12,393 nt of DNA from Oscillospiraceae bacterium (GTDB lineage Bacteria; Bacillota; Clostridia; Oscillospirales; Oscillospiraceae): contig JAFRUW010000070.1 of NCBI GenBank assembly GCA_017438675.1, positions 1-12,393 on the forward strand, given 5' to 3'. The notes beneath the pieces were generated by a model that saw only the letters and a list, made by a program, of their open reading frames with translations, ran no database searches and was not told the DNA's origin. The translations under genes were made by a program, and so were the position numbers. This document shows, in pieces, positions 1 to 7,219 of the stretch (positions are counted from its first letter, which is position 1; each line of letters starts with the position of its first letter).

Positions 1-1
1 A

Positions 2-2917
2 AAGTCCTTCAGGGACAACGCCCTGAATCCCGATCATCCCACCCTCAGGAACACCGTCCAGAACCCGGACGTTTACTTCCAGTTCCGCGAGGCAAACAAC
101 CGCTTCTATGACGGGCTCCCGGATATCGTCGAGAGCTATCTCGGTGAGATCAGCCGCATAACCGGCAGGGAATACCATCTGTTCAACTACTACGGCGCCC
201 CCGACGCGGAGCGCGTTATCATAGCCATGGGCAGCGTCAGCGGAACCATCATGGACACCGTGGACTATCTGAACGCAAGAGGCGAAAAGGTGGGCTACGT
301 TCAGGTCCATCTCTTCCGCCCCTTCTCCGTAAAGCATCTGCTTAAAGCCATCCCGGCGACCGTAAAGAAGATCGCCGTCCTCGACCGCTGCAAGGAGCAC
401 GGCGCCGTGGGCGAGCCCCTGTATGAGGACGTCTGCTCGGCGTATTTCCACGAGGCTTCCCATCCCGTGATCGTGGGCGGACGCTACGGTCTGTCCTCCA
501 AGGACACCGATCCCGCACAGATCAAGGCTGTTTACGACAATCTGGCATCGGACGAGCCGAAGGACAACTTCACCATCGGCATCGTGGACGATGTTACCCA
601 TCTCTCCCTGCCCGTCGGTGAGCCTCTCTTCACCGAGAGCGAGGGCACCGTCTGCTGCAAGTTCTGGGGTCTCGGCTCCGACGGCACCGTGGGAGCCAAC
701 AAGAACTCCATCAAGATCATCAGCGACCACACCGACGGCTACGCCCAGGCGTACTTCGAGTACGACACGAAGAAGTCCTTCGGCATCACAAAGAGCCACC
801 TCCGCTTCGGCAAAAACCCCATCAGGGCAACACACCTTGTCAAGCAGGCGGACTTCGTGGCATGCCACAACGAGTCATACCTCGGCAAGTACGACATCAT
901 TACGGAGCTGAAGCCCGGCGGCACCTTCCTTTTAAACTGCGAGTGGAAGGATGATGAGCTGCGGCAGAACCTCCCCAATCATATTAAGCGCTATATCGCT
1001 GAAAACGGCATAAAGTTCTACACCATCGACGCCAACAGGATTGCCTTTGACCTTGGTCTCGGCAACCACGCGAACTCCGTCCTTCAGGCGGCGTTCTTCA
1101 GGCTGGCGGGCATCATCCCCGTGGAGGACGCCGTCAGATACATGAAGATGGCCATAGAGAAGACCTACGGCCTCAAGGGTGACAACATCGTTAAGATGAA
1201 CATGGCGGCGGTGGATGCCGGTATCGACGGCCTTATTAAGGTTGACGTGCCCGAGACATGGAAGTATATCCCCGACGAGCCCCCTGTCCCCGAAGAGCCG
1301 GTGCCCGATTTCATTGAGAAGATCCTCCGGCCCATAAACGCCCAGAAGGGCGACGACCTCCCCGTCAGCACATTCATCGGCTACGAGGACGGTACCATGC
1401 CCATGGGCACCTCCGCCTATGAAAAGCGCGGCATCGCCACCAGCCTCCCGGTGTGGGACAGCACGGCCTGCCTCCAGTGCAATCTGTGCTCCTACGTGTG
1501 TCCCCACGCGGTCATAAGGCCCTATCTTCTGGACGCAAACGAGGTGGCCGCCGCTCCCGAGGGCTTTGAAACCGTACAGGCCAAGGGCCCCAAGGCTCAG
1601 AATCTGGCGTACAGCCTTCAGGTCAGCACCCTGGACTGCACCGGCTGCGGAAGCTGCGTGGGCGTATGCCCCACCAAGGGCAAGGCCCTGACCATGAAGC
1701 CGGCTCACGACGTGACTGTGGATCACAGCCACTGGAAATATACGGAAAAGATCGCGGAAAAGAACGTTTTCGACGTTCACACAGTAAAGGGCAGCCAGTT
1801 TGTGAAGCCCCTGGTGGAATTCTCCGGCGCCTGCGCCGGCTGCGGCGAGACGCCCTATGCAAAGCTTCTCACCCAGCTCTTCGGCGACAGGATCTATTGG
1901 GCAAACGCCACAGGCTGTTCACAGGCCTGGGGCGCGGCAATGCCCTGCATCCCCTACACAACGAACAAGGAGGGCAAAGGCCCCGCATGGTCAAATTCCC
2001 TGTTTGAGAACAACGCGGAATTCGCTCTTGGCATGTCCTTAAGTTCAAAGCAGCAGCGCAAGTACGTGAAGGGTCTCGTGGAAGAGCTCCTTCCCCTCAC
2101 CGAGGGCGAACTGAATCTGGCTCTCGACAACTGGCTCAGGAATTACAGCGACTCCAAGGGCTCCGTGGAGGCCTCAAAGCTTCTCGTCCCGGTGCTGAAA
2201 TTCGCAAGGCTCCCGGAGCACGCGGACAAGCTGCGTCAGGAGATTTTGGAGCGGAAGGATCAGCTCACCAAGAAGTCCGTCTGGATGTACGGCGGCGACG
2301 GCTGGGCATATGATATAGGCTACGGCGGTCTGGATCACGTTTTCGCCCAGGGCGAGGATGTGAACGTCCTCGTCATCGACACCGAGGTGTATTCCAACAC
2401 CGGCGGTCAGGCCTCCAAGGCCACGCCTCTGGGCGCTTCGGCTCAGTTCCAGTCCTCCGGCAAGCGGAGCGCCAAGAAGGATCTGGGCAAACAGCTTATG
2501 GCTTACGGTGACGTTTATGTGGCACAGGTGGCCATGGGCGCCGATCCCGCTCAGCTCATCAAGGCCCTCATCGAGGCGGACGCCTACCCCGGCCCCTCCA
2601 TCGTCATCGCATACACACCCTGCATCGCCCACGGCATAAAGCTGGGCATGGGCTCCGTTCAGGAGGAGATGAAGAGGGCGGTAAAGAGCGGCTACTGGCA
2701 TCTGTACCGCTACGATCCCTCAAGGACCGAGAAAAAGTTCATCCTCGATTCCAGGGAGCCGAATATGGACTTCCAGGAATTCTTAAAGGGCGAGGTGCGC
2801 TACGCCTCCCTTATCAAGAGCTTCCCGGAAAACGCGAAGACGCTTTTCGCAAGAGCGGAAAAGGAAGCGAAGGAGAAGTACGAATCCTATAAAAAGATGG
2901 AAGAACAGTATATGTAA
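2..2917 (+). CDS. nifJ: Pyruvate:ferredoxin (flavodoxin) oxidoreductase, 5'-truncated by window edge
   Basis: Oxidative decarboxylation of pyruvate with CoA to acetyl-CoA and CO2, passing electrons to ferredoxin or flavodoxin in the cytoplasm; the central step of clostridial fermentation. The frame is open from base 2, with no start in the window, giving 971 residues; single-chain enzymes of this family have about 1170-1200, so roughly 200 N-terminal residues are missing. Numbering from the first visible codon: the gamma-type domain is around 210-290; two ferredoxin-like 4Fe-4S motifs are Cys490/493/496/500 and Cys546/549/552/556; the proximal cluster ligands are probably Cys611, Cys614, Cys639 and Cys874 (in YTPCIAHG). 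The thiamine diphosphate and magnesium site is the GDG at 765-767 with NTGGQ at 799-803. All expected cofactor ligands in the visible part are present and no frameshift is seen. ATGs inside the frame (for example at 227) are internal, because homology continues upstream of them. The repeat-rich spacer follows. Confidence 0.97.
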   Translation, partial: KSFRDNALNPDHPTLRNTVQNPDVYFQFREANNRFYDGLPDIVESYLGEISRITGREYHLFNYYGAPDAERVIIAMGSVSGTIMDTVDYLNARGEKVGYVQVHLFRPFSVKHLLKAIPATVKKIAVLDRCKEHGAVGEPLYEDVCSAYFHEASHPVIVGGRYGLSSKDTDPAQIKAVYDNLASDEPKDNFTIGIVDDVTHLSLPVGEPLFTESEGTVCCKFWGLGSDGTVGANKNSIKIISDHTDGYAQAYFEYDTKKSFGITKSHLRFGKNPIRATHLVKQADFVACHNESYLGKYDIITELKPGGTFLLNCEWKDDELRQNLPNHIKRYIAENGIKFYTIDANRIAFDLGLGNHANSVLQAAFFRLAGIIPVEDAVRYMKMAIEKTYGLKGDNIVKMNMAAVDAGIDGLIKVDVPETWKYIPDEPPVPEEPVPDFIEKILRPINAQKGDDLPVSTFIGYEDGTMPMGTSAYEKRGIATSLPVWDSTACLQCNLCSYVCPHAVIRPYLLDANEVAAAPEGFETVQAKGPKAQNLAYSLQVSTLDCTGCGSCVGVCPTKGKALTMKPAHDVTVDHSHWKYTEKIAEKNVFDVHTVKGSQFVKPLVEFSGACAGCGETPYAKLLTQLFGDRIYWANATGCSQAWGAAMPCIPYTTNKEGKGPAWSNSLFENNAEFALGMSLSSKQQRKYVKGLVEELLPLTEGELNLALDNWLRNYSDSKGSVEASKLLVPVLKFARLPEHADKLRQEILERKDQLTKKSVWMYGGDGWAYDIGYGGLDHVFAQGEDVNVLVIDTEVYSNTGGQASKATPLGASAQFQSSGKRSAKKDLGKQLMAYGDVYVAQVAMGADPAQLIKALIEADAYPGPSIVIAYTPCIAHGIKLGMGSVQEEMKRAVKSGYWHLYRYDPSRTEKKFILDSREPNMDFQEFLKGEVRYASLIKSFPENAKTLFARAEKEAKEKYESYKKMEEQYM

Positions 2918-2955
2918 ATTGCAAACAGATCACTGTCCTTTGCAGCTATGTAATA

Positions 2956-2976
2956 ATTAAAACTCTTAGTTTTAAT
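2956..2976. repeat. AT-rich perfect hairpin downstream of nifJ
   Basis: Arms at 2956-2964 and 2968-2976 are exact reverse complements (9 bp) around a CTT loop. No T run follows directly on either strand, so it is not a textbook intrinsic terminator, although it lies only 39 bases past the nifJ stop. It may shape or protect the nifJ mRNA 3' end. Confidence 0.55.
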
Positions 2977-3004
2977 AACAGTGCCTCAGTTATCGTAGTT
3001 TTTT
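2975..3004 (+). terminator. Possible weak nifJ terminator
   Basis: A short stem (2975-2979 with 2989-2993, 5 bp, 9-base loop) is followed five bases later by six Ts at 2999-3004. The stem is weak and AT-rich and overlaps the end of the hairpin at 2956-2976, so the two would compete. It is the only T run near the nifJ stop, which is why it is listed. Confidence 0.25.
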
Positions 3005-3045
3005 CACGCCTGCGGGTTGGGCGCTGACATTGCCGGTAGATTATT

Positions 3046-3152
3046 GTGCGGTGTCTCGCGGGCGGATACGGAATCCGCCCCTACGCGTTTGATCTAACCT
3101 GCCGCACCCGCCCCTGTGACGGTCATCGCCGCACCGGTAGGGGCGGTCATCG
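3046..3152. repeat. GC-rich nested inverted/direct repeat element
   Basis: Several repeats are packed together. A perfect 8-bp hairpin has arms 3060-3067 and 3073-3080 (GGGCGGAT / ATCCGCCC). A 10-bp inverted pair is 3075-3084 (CCGCCCCTAC) and 3137-3146 (GTAGGGGCGG). A 6-bp inverted pair is 3046-3051 and 3102-3107. Direct repeats are GCCGCACC at 3101-3108 and 3128-3135, and CGGTCATCG at 3120-3128 and 3144-3152. The GGCGGAT...ATCCGCCCCTAC core resembles short interspersed palindromes that I associate with Clostridia genomes (recollection, not a search). It is probably a non-coding interspersed repeat rather than a gene. Confidence 0.6.
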
Positions 3153-3283
3153 GCAGCCCACCGACGGCGACGATTCGGATAACCAACGCTCTGGCAATAG
3201 AAGAACAATCATCAGGCCACCGCCACGAGCCGCAAATCTATGATCCACCACCGCAGTAAGCGGCTGAGCGAGTTAAACGCAGG

Positions 3284-3300
3284 CAGTATCAGACATACTG
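3284..3300. repeat. Small hairpin
   Basis: Arms 3284-3289 (CAGTAT) and 3295-3300 (ATACTG) pair perfectly around a 5-base loop, and can extend by one wobble pair and one G-C pair. It is the first of a run of hairpins in this spacer. On its own it could be chance. Confidence 0.35.
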
Positions 3301-3361
3301 TCTATCGTTTTCGCCGATGGTAATTCTGTGGCTGTGATTACCGTTTCAGGGAAAGGATTCA

Positions 3362-3394
3362 AAAGGAAAACGGCATTTTAAGCCGTTGTCCTTT
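3362..3394. repeat. 13-bp near-perfect inverted repeat
   Basis: Arms 3362-3374 and 3382-3394 pair at 12 of 13 positions around the 7-base loop ATTTTAA. The 3' arm ends in CCTTT and is followed by GGTGTG, so a plus-strand terminator is unlikely. It is followed 11 bases later by a second long hairpin (3406-3431), and the two probably form one element. Confidence 0.65.
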
Positions 3395-3405
3395 GGTGTG
3401 CTTTG

Positions 3406-3431
3406 CATACTTTCTCACAAGAGAAAGTATG
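3406..3431. repeat. Perfect 11-bp hairpin
   Basis: Arms 3406-3416 (CATACTTTCTC) and 3421-3431 (GAGAAAGTATG) are exact reverse complements around the loop ACAA. Two further G-T pairs are possible outside. No T run follows (GTGCCCCC), so termination on the plus strand is not supported. It looks like the second half of a two-hairpin interspersed element that includes 3362-3394. Confidence 0.7.
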
Positions 3432-3470
3432 TGCCCCCGCGGCATGAGCGGTGAAAAGGTAATAATTTAG

Positions 3471-3498
3471 TAAACATTGTAATTATAAGGGTTATTAT
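3471..3498 (+). promoter_or_regulatory. Candidate promoter for the COG2509 flavoprotein gene
   Basis: An AT-rich block follows the GC-rich spacer. The best pairing I find is TAAACA (3471-3476), 16 bases, TATTAT (3493-3498). TTGTAA at 3477-3482 with TAAAAT at 3498-3503 (15-base gap) is an alternative. Neither is a strong consensus match. The position, about 70 bases before the start codon and after a long non-coding spacer, is what makes a promoter here plausible. Confidence 0.35.
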
Positions 3499-3518
3499 AA
3501 AATGTTACTGAGTAATAT

Positions 3519-3540
3519 GGGAGGGTCTCTGTGCCCTCCC
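3519..3540 (+). promoter_or_regulatory. 5' leader hairpin ahead of the flavoprotein gene
   Basis: GGGAGGG (3519-3525) pairs perfectly with CCCTCCC (3534-3540) around an 8-base loop. It ends 15 bases before the GGAGG ribosome binding site. Only three Ts follow, so it is not a clear terminator. It could stabilise the mRNA 5' end or act as a weak attenuator. Its CCCTCCC arm is complementary to G-rich Shine-Dalgarno-like sequence, but I see no alternative fold strong enough to claim a switch. Confidence 0.4.
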
Positions 3541-3555
3541 TTTACTGTAAGCGAC

Positions 3556-3560
3556 GGAGG
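3556..3560 (+). promoter_or_regulatory. Ribosome binding site that fixes the flavoprotein start
   Basis: GGAGG lies six bases before the ATG at 3567. The frame is open back to a GTG at 3531, but that GTG lies inside the leader hairpin and has no Shine-Dalgarno, and the residues it would add are not family-like. The start at 3567 is therefore preferred. Confidence 0.85.
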
Positions 3561-3566
3561 AAGGCC

Positions 3567-5138
3567 ATGATAAAAGTATCAGGTATAAAGGTTCCGGCGG
3601 CGGAAGGCAAAAAGTTCATAAAGAGACATGCCGCAAGAGTCCTTGGCGTGAAGCCGGAGGACATTACGGCCCTTGAGGTGCTTAAGGAATCCGTGGACTC
3701 CCGGAAGAAGCCCGACGTGTATTTTATATACACCGCCGCAGTTGGTCTGCGTGAGGGCGTGACGCCCCGGGGCAGGTTTGAAACGTATGTCCCCGACAAA
3801 TATACCCCTGTCACAGGGGCATTTCCTCCCGAAAACCGCCCGGTGGTGGTGGGCATGGGCCCGGCGGGGCTTTTCGCCGCCCTGACCCTTGCCGAGGGCG
3901 GAGTGCCCTGTACGGTGATCGAGCGGGGCCAGCCAGTGGAACAGCGGGACCGTGACGTGAACCGCTTCTGGTCGTCGGGAAAGCTGGACACCGAATCCAA
4001 TGTCCAGTTCGGCGAAGGCGGCGCGGGCACCTTTTCCGACGGAAAGCTCACCACAGGCACAAACGATCCCCGGATCGGTTACGTATTCCGGCGCTTTGCG
4101 GAATTCGGCGCACCGGAGGAGATACTTTACCTTGCAAAGCCCCATATCGGCACGGACAGGCTCAAGACCGTTGTAAAAAACATCCGTGAGCATCTGATCT
4201 CTCTGGGCTGCGACATACGTTTCGGATCGAAATTTACGGGCTTTTCCACGGATGAAAACGGCTTAAATTCGGTACAGATACAGGATAAAGACGGAGTATA
4301 TGAGCTTAAAACCCGCCACCTGATCCTCGCCCCCGGAAACGGAGCAAGGGACACTTTCAGGATGCTCCACGATCACGGCGTCCGTATGGAGCCCAAGAGC
4401 TTCGCCGTCGGCGTCCGCATCGAGCACCTTCAGCGGGACATCGACATGACCCAGTACGGCGAGGCCGCGACCCTGGGCACCCTCCCCGCCTCCTCCTACA
4501 AGCTGGCGGTGCACCTCACAAGCGGCAGGGGCGTCTTCACCTTCTGTGTGTGTCCCGGAGGCAGCGTGGTTGCGGCATCGTCGGAAACAGGGGGCGTTGT
4601 GACAAACGGCATGAGCGACTTTGCCCGGGACGGGAAAAACATAAACGGCGGGCTTCTCGTAAGCGTCACTCCCGCAGACTTTGACGGTCTTTTCGGAGGC
4701 ATGGAGTTCCAGGCTGAGCTGGAGCGGAGCGCCTTCCGTCACGGCGGAGGCGCCTACGGCGCGCCTGCCCAGCTTGTGAAGGATTTCCTCGGGAGAAGGC
4801 CCAGCACGGATCACGGAAGGGTCGCCCCCACATACAGGCCGGCTGTCAGGTTCTGCAATCTGTGGGACGTGCTCCCCGGCTTTATATGCGAAGCCATAGC
4901 GGAGGCCCTGCCTCTCATGAACAGGAAGATACGGGGCTTTGCCGACGGGGACGCGGTGCTCACCGCCGCGGAGACCAGAAGCTCATCCCCGGTGCGCATA
5001 CTCCGTGACGAAAACTACGGCGCAAGCGTCCCCGGCATCTACCCCTGCGGGGAGGGCGCGGGCTACGCCGGCGGCATCACAACCTCCTCGGTGGACGGTA
5101 TAAAATGCGCGGAAAAGATACTGGAAAGCCTTAAATGA
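3567..5138 (+). CDS. Uncharacterised FAD-dependent dehydrogenase (COG2509 type)
   Basis: A 523-residue soluble flavoprotein with the layout of the COG2509 group of uncharacterised FAD-dependent dehydrogenases, usually about 520-540 residues. Residues 1-85 form a small N-terminal domain starting MIKVSGIKVP. The dinucleotide-binding motif VVVGMGPAGLFAA is at about 93-105 (GxGxxG, 96-101), with the acidic end of the FAD fold at Glu119 in the strand TVIER. The stretch FWSSGKLDTESNVQFGEGG at about 134-152 and the following TFSDGKL are hallmarks of the group. Near the C terminus, GEGAGYAGGITTSSVDG (495-511) is the usual second FAD contact. No membrane segment or signal peptide is seen. The substrate and pathway are unknown. 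It shares a strand with nifJ but is separated by 649 bases and has its own leader, so I do not infer a functional link. Family assignment is confident, function is not. Confidence 0.9.
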   Translation: MIKVSGIKVPAAEGKKFIKRHAARVLGVKPEDITALEVLKESVDSRKKPDVYFIYTAAVGLREGVTPRGRFETYVPDKYTPVTGAFPPENRPVVVGMGPAGLFAALTLAEGGVPCTVIERGQPVEQRDRDVNRFWSSGKLDTESNVQFGEGGAGTFSDGKLTTGTNDPRIGYVFRRFAEFGAPEEILYLAKPHIGTDRLKTVVKNIREHLISLGCDIRFGSKFTGFSTDENGLNSVQIQDKDGVYELKTRHLILAPGNGARDTFRMLHDHGVRMEPKSFAVGVRIEHLQRDIDMTQYGEAATLGTLPASSYKLAVHLTSGRGVFTFCVCPGGSVVAASSETGGVVTNGMSDFARDGKNINGGLLVSVTPADFDGLFGGMEFQAELERSAFRHGGGAYGAPAQLVKDFLGRRPSTDHGRVAPTYRPAVRFCNLWDVLPGFICEAIAEALPLMNRKIRGFADGDAVLTAAETRSSSPVRILRDENYGASVPGIYPCGEGAGYAGGITTSSVDGIKCAEKILESLK

Positions 5139-5146
5139 AAACAATT

Positions 5147-5178
5147 CCCCGGAATACCGCTCTTTCGGTATTCCGGGG
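5147..5178. terminator. Bidirectional intrinsic terminator between convergent genes
   Basis: Arms 5147-5159 and 5166-5178 are a perfect 13-bp stem (CCCCGGAATACCG and its reverse complement) with a 6-base loop, plus one A-T pair outside. On the plus strand ATTCTTTT follows; on the minus strand AATTGTTTT follows. It sits in the 61-base gap between the stop of the flavoprotein gene and the stop of ftsH, so it can end both transcripts. Confidence 0.88.
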
Positions 5179-5199
5179 ATTCTTTTAATTACTATGGAG

Positions 5200-7191
5200 T
5201 TATTCGCCGTCGGAATAGAAGCCGAACTCATCGTCCGGATGCTTCTCCCCTTCCGGTTCTTCCGCGGTTTCGGCAATTCTCTCAGCCGCGGGCTCAATTT
5301 CAGGCTCCCGGGCTTCAGGTTCCGCCGGAAGCTCCCCGATCTTCTTCTCCTCGGGAAGCCTGCCGTTCTCGCAGAGATACCTGAAGGTGTCGCCGTCCAT
5401 TGTCTCATGCTCAAGGAGGTAATCCGCCACCATGACAAGGATGTCCTTATGGGCAAGAAGTATTTCCTCGCACCGCTTTTCGGCCTCGGTAAATATCCTG
5501 CGGACCTCTTCGTCGATCTTTGCGGCAGTTTCCTCGGAATAGCTCTTGGTGCTTGCGAAATCGCGGCCGATGAACACGCTGTGATCGCTGGAATCGTACT
5601 TGATGGGACCCAGGATATCGCTCATACCGTAAACGGTGACCATGGCTCTCGCAATATTTGTGGCCTGCTGTATATCGCCCGACGCGCCGGTGGAAATATC
5701 GTCCAGGAACAGCTTTTCAGCCATTCTTCCGCCCAGGGCCATCACTATGTCGTCCAGCATCTCGCCCTTGGATGTAAACAGCTTATCCTCGGCAGGTCTG
5801 GATATGGTCATGCCGCCGGAAGCGCCTCTGGGGATGGTGGTGATCTGGTGAACGGGGTCGGTATTCTCCAGCCAGTTGGAAGCCACGGCGTGACCCGCCT
5901 CGTGATAGGCGGTGAGCTTCCGCGCCTTTTCGGGGACGATGCGGCTCTTCTTCTGGGGGCCGACCATGACCTTCAGTATGGCCTCATCCAGAACGTCCAT
6001 GGTGATGAACTTCTGACCGCGCCTTGCGGAAAGGAGGGCGCCCTCGTTTAAGAGGTTTTCAAGATCAGCGCCGGTGAAGCCCGGTGTGCCCTTGGCAAGG
6101 CTTGCCAGATCCACGTCGTCCGCCAGCATCTTGTTTCTGGCGTGGACCTTGAGGATTTCCTCACGGCCCTTTACGTCGGGAAGACCCACATAGACGGTCC
6201 TGTCAAATCTGCCGGGACGGAGAAGGGCGCTGTCAAGGATGTCCGCCCTGTTGGTTGCCGCCATTACTATGACGCCCTCGTTTGTGGAGAAACCGTCCAT
6301 CTCAACAAGGAGCTGGTTCAGTGTCTGCTCGCGCTCGTCATGACCGCCGCCGAGACCTGTGCCGCGCTGACGGCCCACCGCGTCGATCTCATCTATGAAG
6401 ATGATAGCCGGGGAAACCTTCTTCGCCTGCTCAAACAAGTCGCGGACACGGCTGGCGCCGACGCCCACGTACAGCTCAACGAAGTCGGAGCCGGAGATGG
6501 ACAGGAACTGGACTCCCGCCTCGCCTGCGACGGCCTTGGCAAGGAGTGTCTTACCGGTGCCCGGAGGGCCCACCAGAAGGACGCCCTTGGGTATCCTTGC
6601 GCCCAGCTTTATGAACTTCTGAGGATCCTTGAGGAATTCCACGATCTCCTCAAGCTCTTCCTTCTCCTCTTTTGCGCCGGCCACGTCGTTAAATGTGACG
6701 CGCTTCTTCTCATCGATGCCGATGCGGGTCCTGGCCTTGCCGAACTTTATGGCTCCGCCAGCTCCGCCGCCGGAACGGCCCATCATGAAGTACATGAGGA
6801 GCAGCAGTCCCGCCATGAGGATGAGGTAAGGAATAATGCTGATCCACCAGGACGCCTGTATGCCGGTCTTGTAGTTGTACTCCGTAAGGGTACCGTCGGC
6901 AAACTGTTTGTCAATGGTCTCGCCCAGATCCTCGTAGAATATGGACAGATTATACAGCTTATGCCGGGCCTCCTTCGCGCCCTTATACTCCTCTTTGAGC
7001 TGCATCCTCACCGTGGAGTCCTCCAGCACAAATGAAGAGACCTGCTTTGTCTCAAACAGGGTGCGCATTTCGGAATAGCTTACATCCGTTGTGGTGTTGT
7101 CGCCTGATGCCAGAAGGTAGATCACCGCAACCAGAATTGCCAGTATTACGATATAAAAGCCTAAATTGCGTTTATCCGGGGTCTTTTTCAA
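5200..7191 (-). CDS. ftsH: ATP-dependent zinc metalloprotease FtsH
   Basis: Membrane-anchored AAA+ protease that degrades misassembled membrane proteins and selected regulators. It is 663 residues, usual for the family. Membrane segment 1 is about residues 11-29, an extracytoplasmic domain is about 30-114, and membrane segment 2 is about 115-137. In the AAA domain, Walker A GPPGTGKT is 208-215, Walker B IIFIDEID is about 263-270, and LRPGRFDR is 324-331. In the M41 peptidase domain, the zinc site HEAGH is 430-434 and the probable third ligand is Asp506 (TGASGDI). The last about 55 residues form an acidic Glu/Pro-rich tail, typically variable. The start is TTG at 7191: an in-frame TAA lies directly before it, and later starts would remove the first membrane segment. 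The Shine-Dalgarno is weak (GAAG within AGAAAGAAGTG). It is the last gene of the minus cluster, 28 bases after hpt. Confidence 0.97.
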   Translation of the reverse strand: MKKTPDKRNLGFYIVILAILVAVIYLLASGDNTTTDVSYSEMRTLFETKQVSSFVLEDSTVRMQLKEEYKGAKEARHKLYNLSIFYEDLGETIDKQFADGTLTEYNYKTGIQASWWISIIPYLILMAGLLLLMYFMMGRSGGGAGGAIKFGKARTRIGIDEKKRVTFNDVAGAKEEKEELEEIVEFLKDPQKFIKLGARIPKGVLLVGPPGTGKTLLAKAVAGEAGVQFLSISGSDFVELYVGVGASRVRDLFEQAKKVSPAIIFIDEIDAVGRQRGTGLGGGHDEREQTLNQLLVEMDGFSTNEGVIVMAATNRADILDSALLRPGRFDRTVYVGLPDVKGREEILKVHARNKMLADDVDLASLAKGTPGFTGADLENLLNEGALLSARRGQKFITMDVLDEAILKVMVGPQKKSRIVPEKARKLTAYHEAGHAVASNWLENTDPVHQITTIPRGASGGMTISRPAEDKLFTSKGEMLDDIVMALGGRMAEKLFLDDISTGASGDIQQATNIARAMVTVYGMSDILGPIKYDSSDHSVFIGRDFASTKSYSEETAAKIDEEVRRIFTEAEKRCEEILLAHKDILVMVADYLLEHETMDGDTFRYLCENGRLPEEKKIGELPAEPEAREPEIEPAAERIAETAEEPEGEKHPDDEFGFYSDGE

Positions 7192-7219
7192 TTAGCATTC
7201 ACTTCTTTCTGTAAGAAAA

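Larger units (their letters stand above)
2918..3566. other. 649-base spacer without a credible gene; hairpin and repeat mosaic, then AT-rich leader
   Basis: No open frame here looks like a real protein: the longest is an Arg/Pro-rich frame at 3046-3243 that runs through palindromes and lacks a ribosome binding site. The spacer falls into three parts. Bases 2918-3005 are AT-rich with a perfect 9-bp hairpin and a T run. Bases 3044-3152 are GC-rich with nested inverted and direct repeats. Bases 3284-3431 carry several successive hairpins. The last about 110 bases are AT-rich with promoter-like words and a leader hairpin before the next gene. I found no tRNA-like T-loop and no recognisable riboswitch core. 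Confidence 0.75.

Noticed and set aside
932..1780. 282-codon open frame antisense to nifJ
   Set aside because: Mirror of a strongly coding high-GC frame; the protein is Gly/His/Val-rich with no recognisable motif, and the nifJ frame is unmistakable.
3046..3152. CRISPR array
   Set aside because: The repeats are 6-10 bp, nested and inverted, with no regular spacer unit, and no cas gene is in the window.
3046..3243. 65-codon open frame in the nifJ-flavoprotein spacer
   Set aside because: Arg/Pro-rich low-complexity product made by reading through GC-rich palindromes; no ribosome binding site and no family resemblance.
3008..3284. GCCTGCG (3008-3014) and CGCAGGC (3278-3284) as terminal inverted repeats of a mobile element
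   Set aside because: Only 7 bp, expected by chance in GC-rich DNA, with no flanking target duplication or transposase.
3531..3566. Upstream GTG extension of the flavoprotein
   Set aside because: The GTG lies in the loop region of the leader hairpin, lacks a Shine-Dalgarno, and adds a non-conserved basic stretch; the ATG at 3567 has GGAGG at good spacing.
2918..3566. tRNA, small RNA or riboswitch gene in the spacer
   Set aside because: No T-loop or cloverleaf pairing and no conserved riboswitch core recognised; the hairpins alone do not justify naming a class.
5194..7035. Two long plus-strand frames (5194-6051 and 6142-7035) opposite ftsH
   Set aside because: Shadow frames of ftsH on the other strand; composition is typical of antisense translation and no start signals or motifs are seen.
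7172..7198. Nine-codon ATG mini-frame overlapping the ftsH start on the minus strand
   Set aside because: Ends after eight residues; could be a coupling leader, but it has no better ribosome site than ftsH itself and such a short frame is easily chance.
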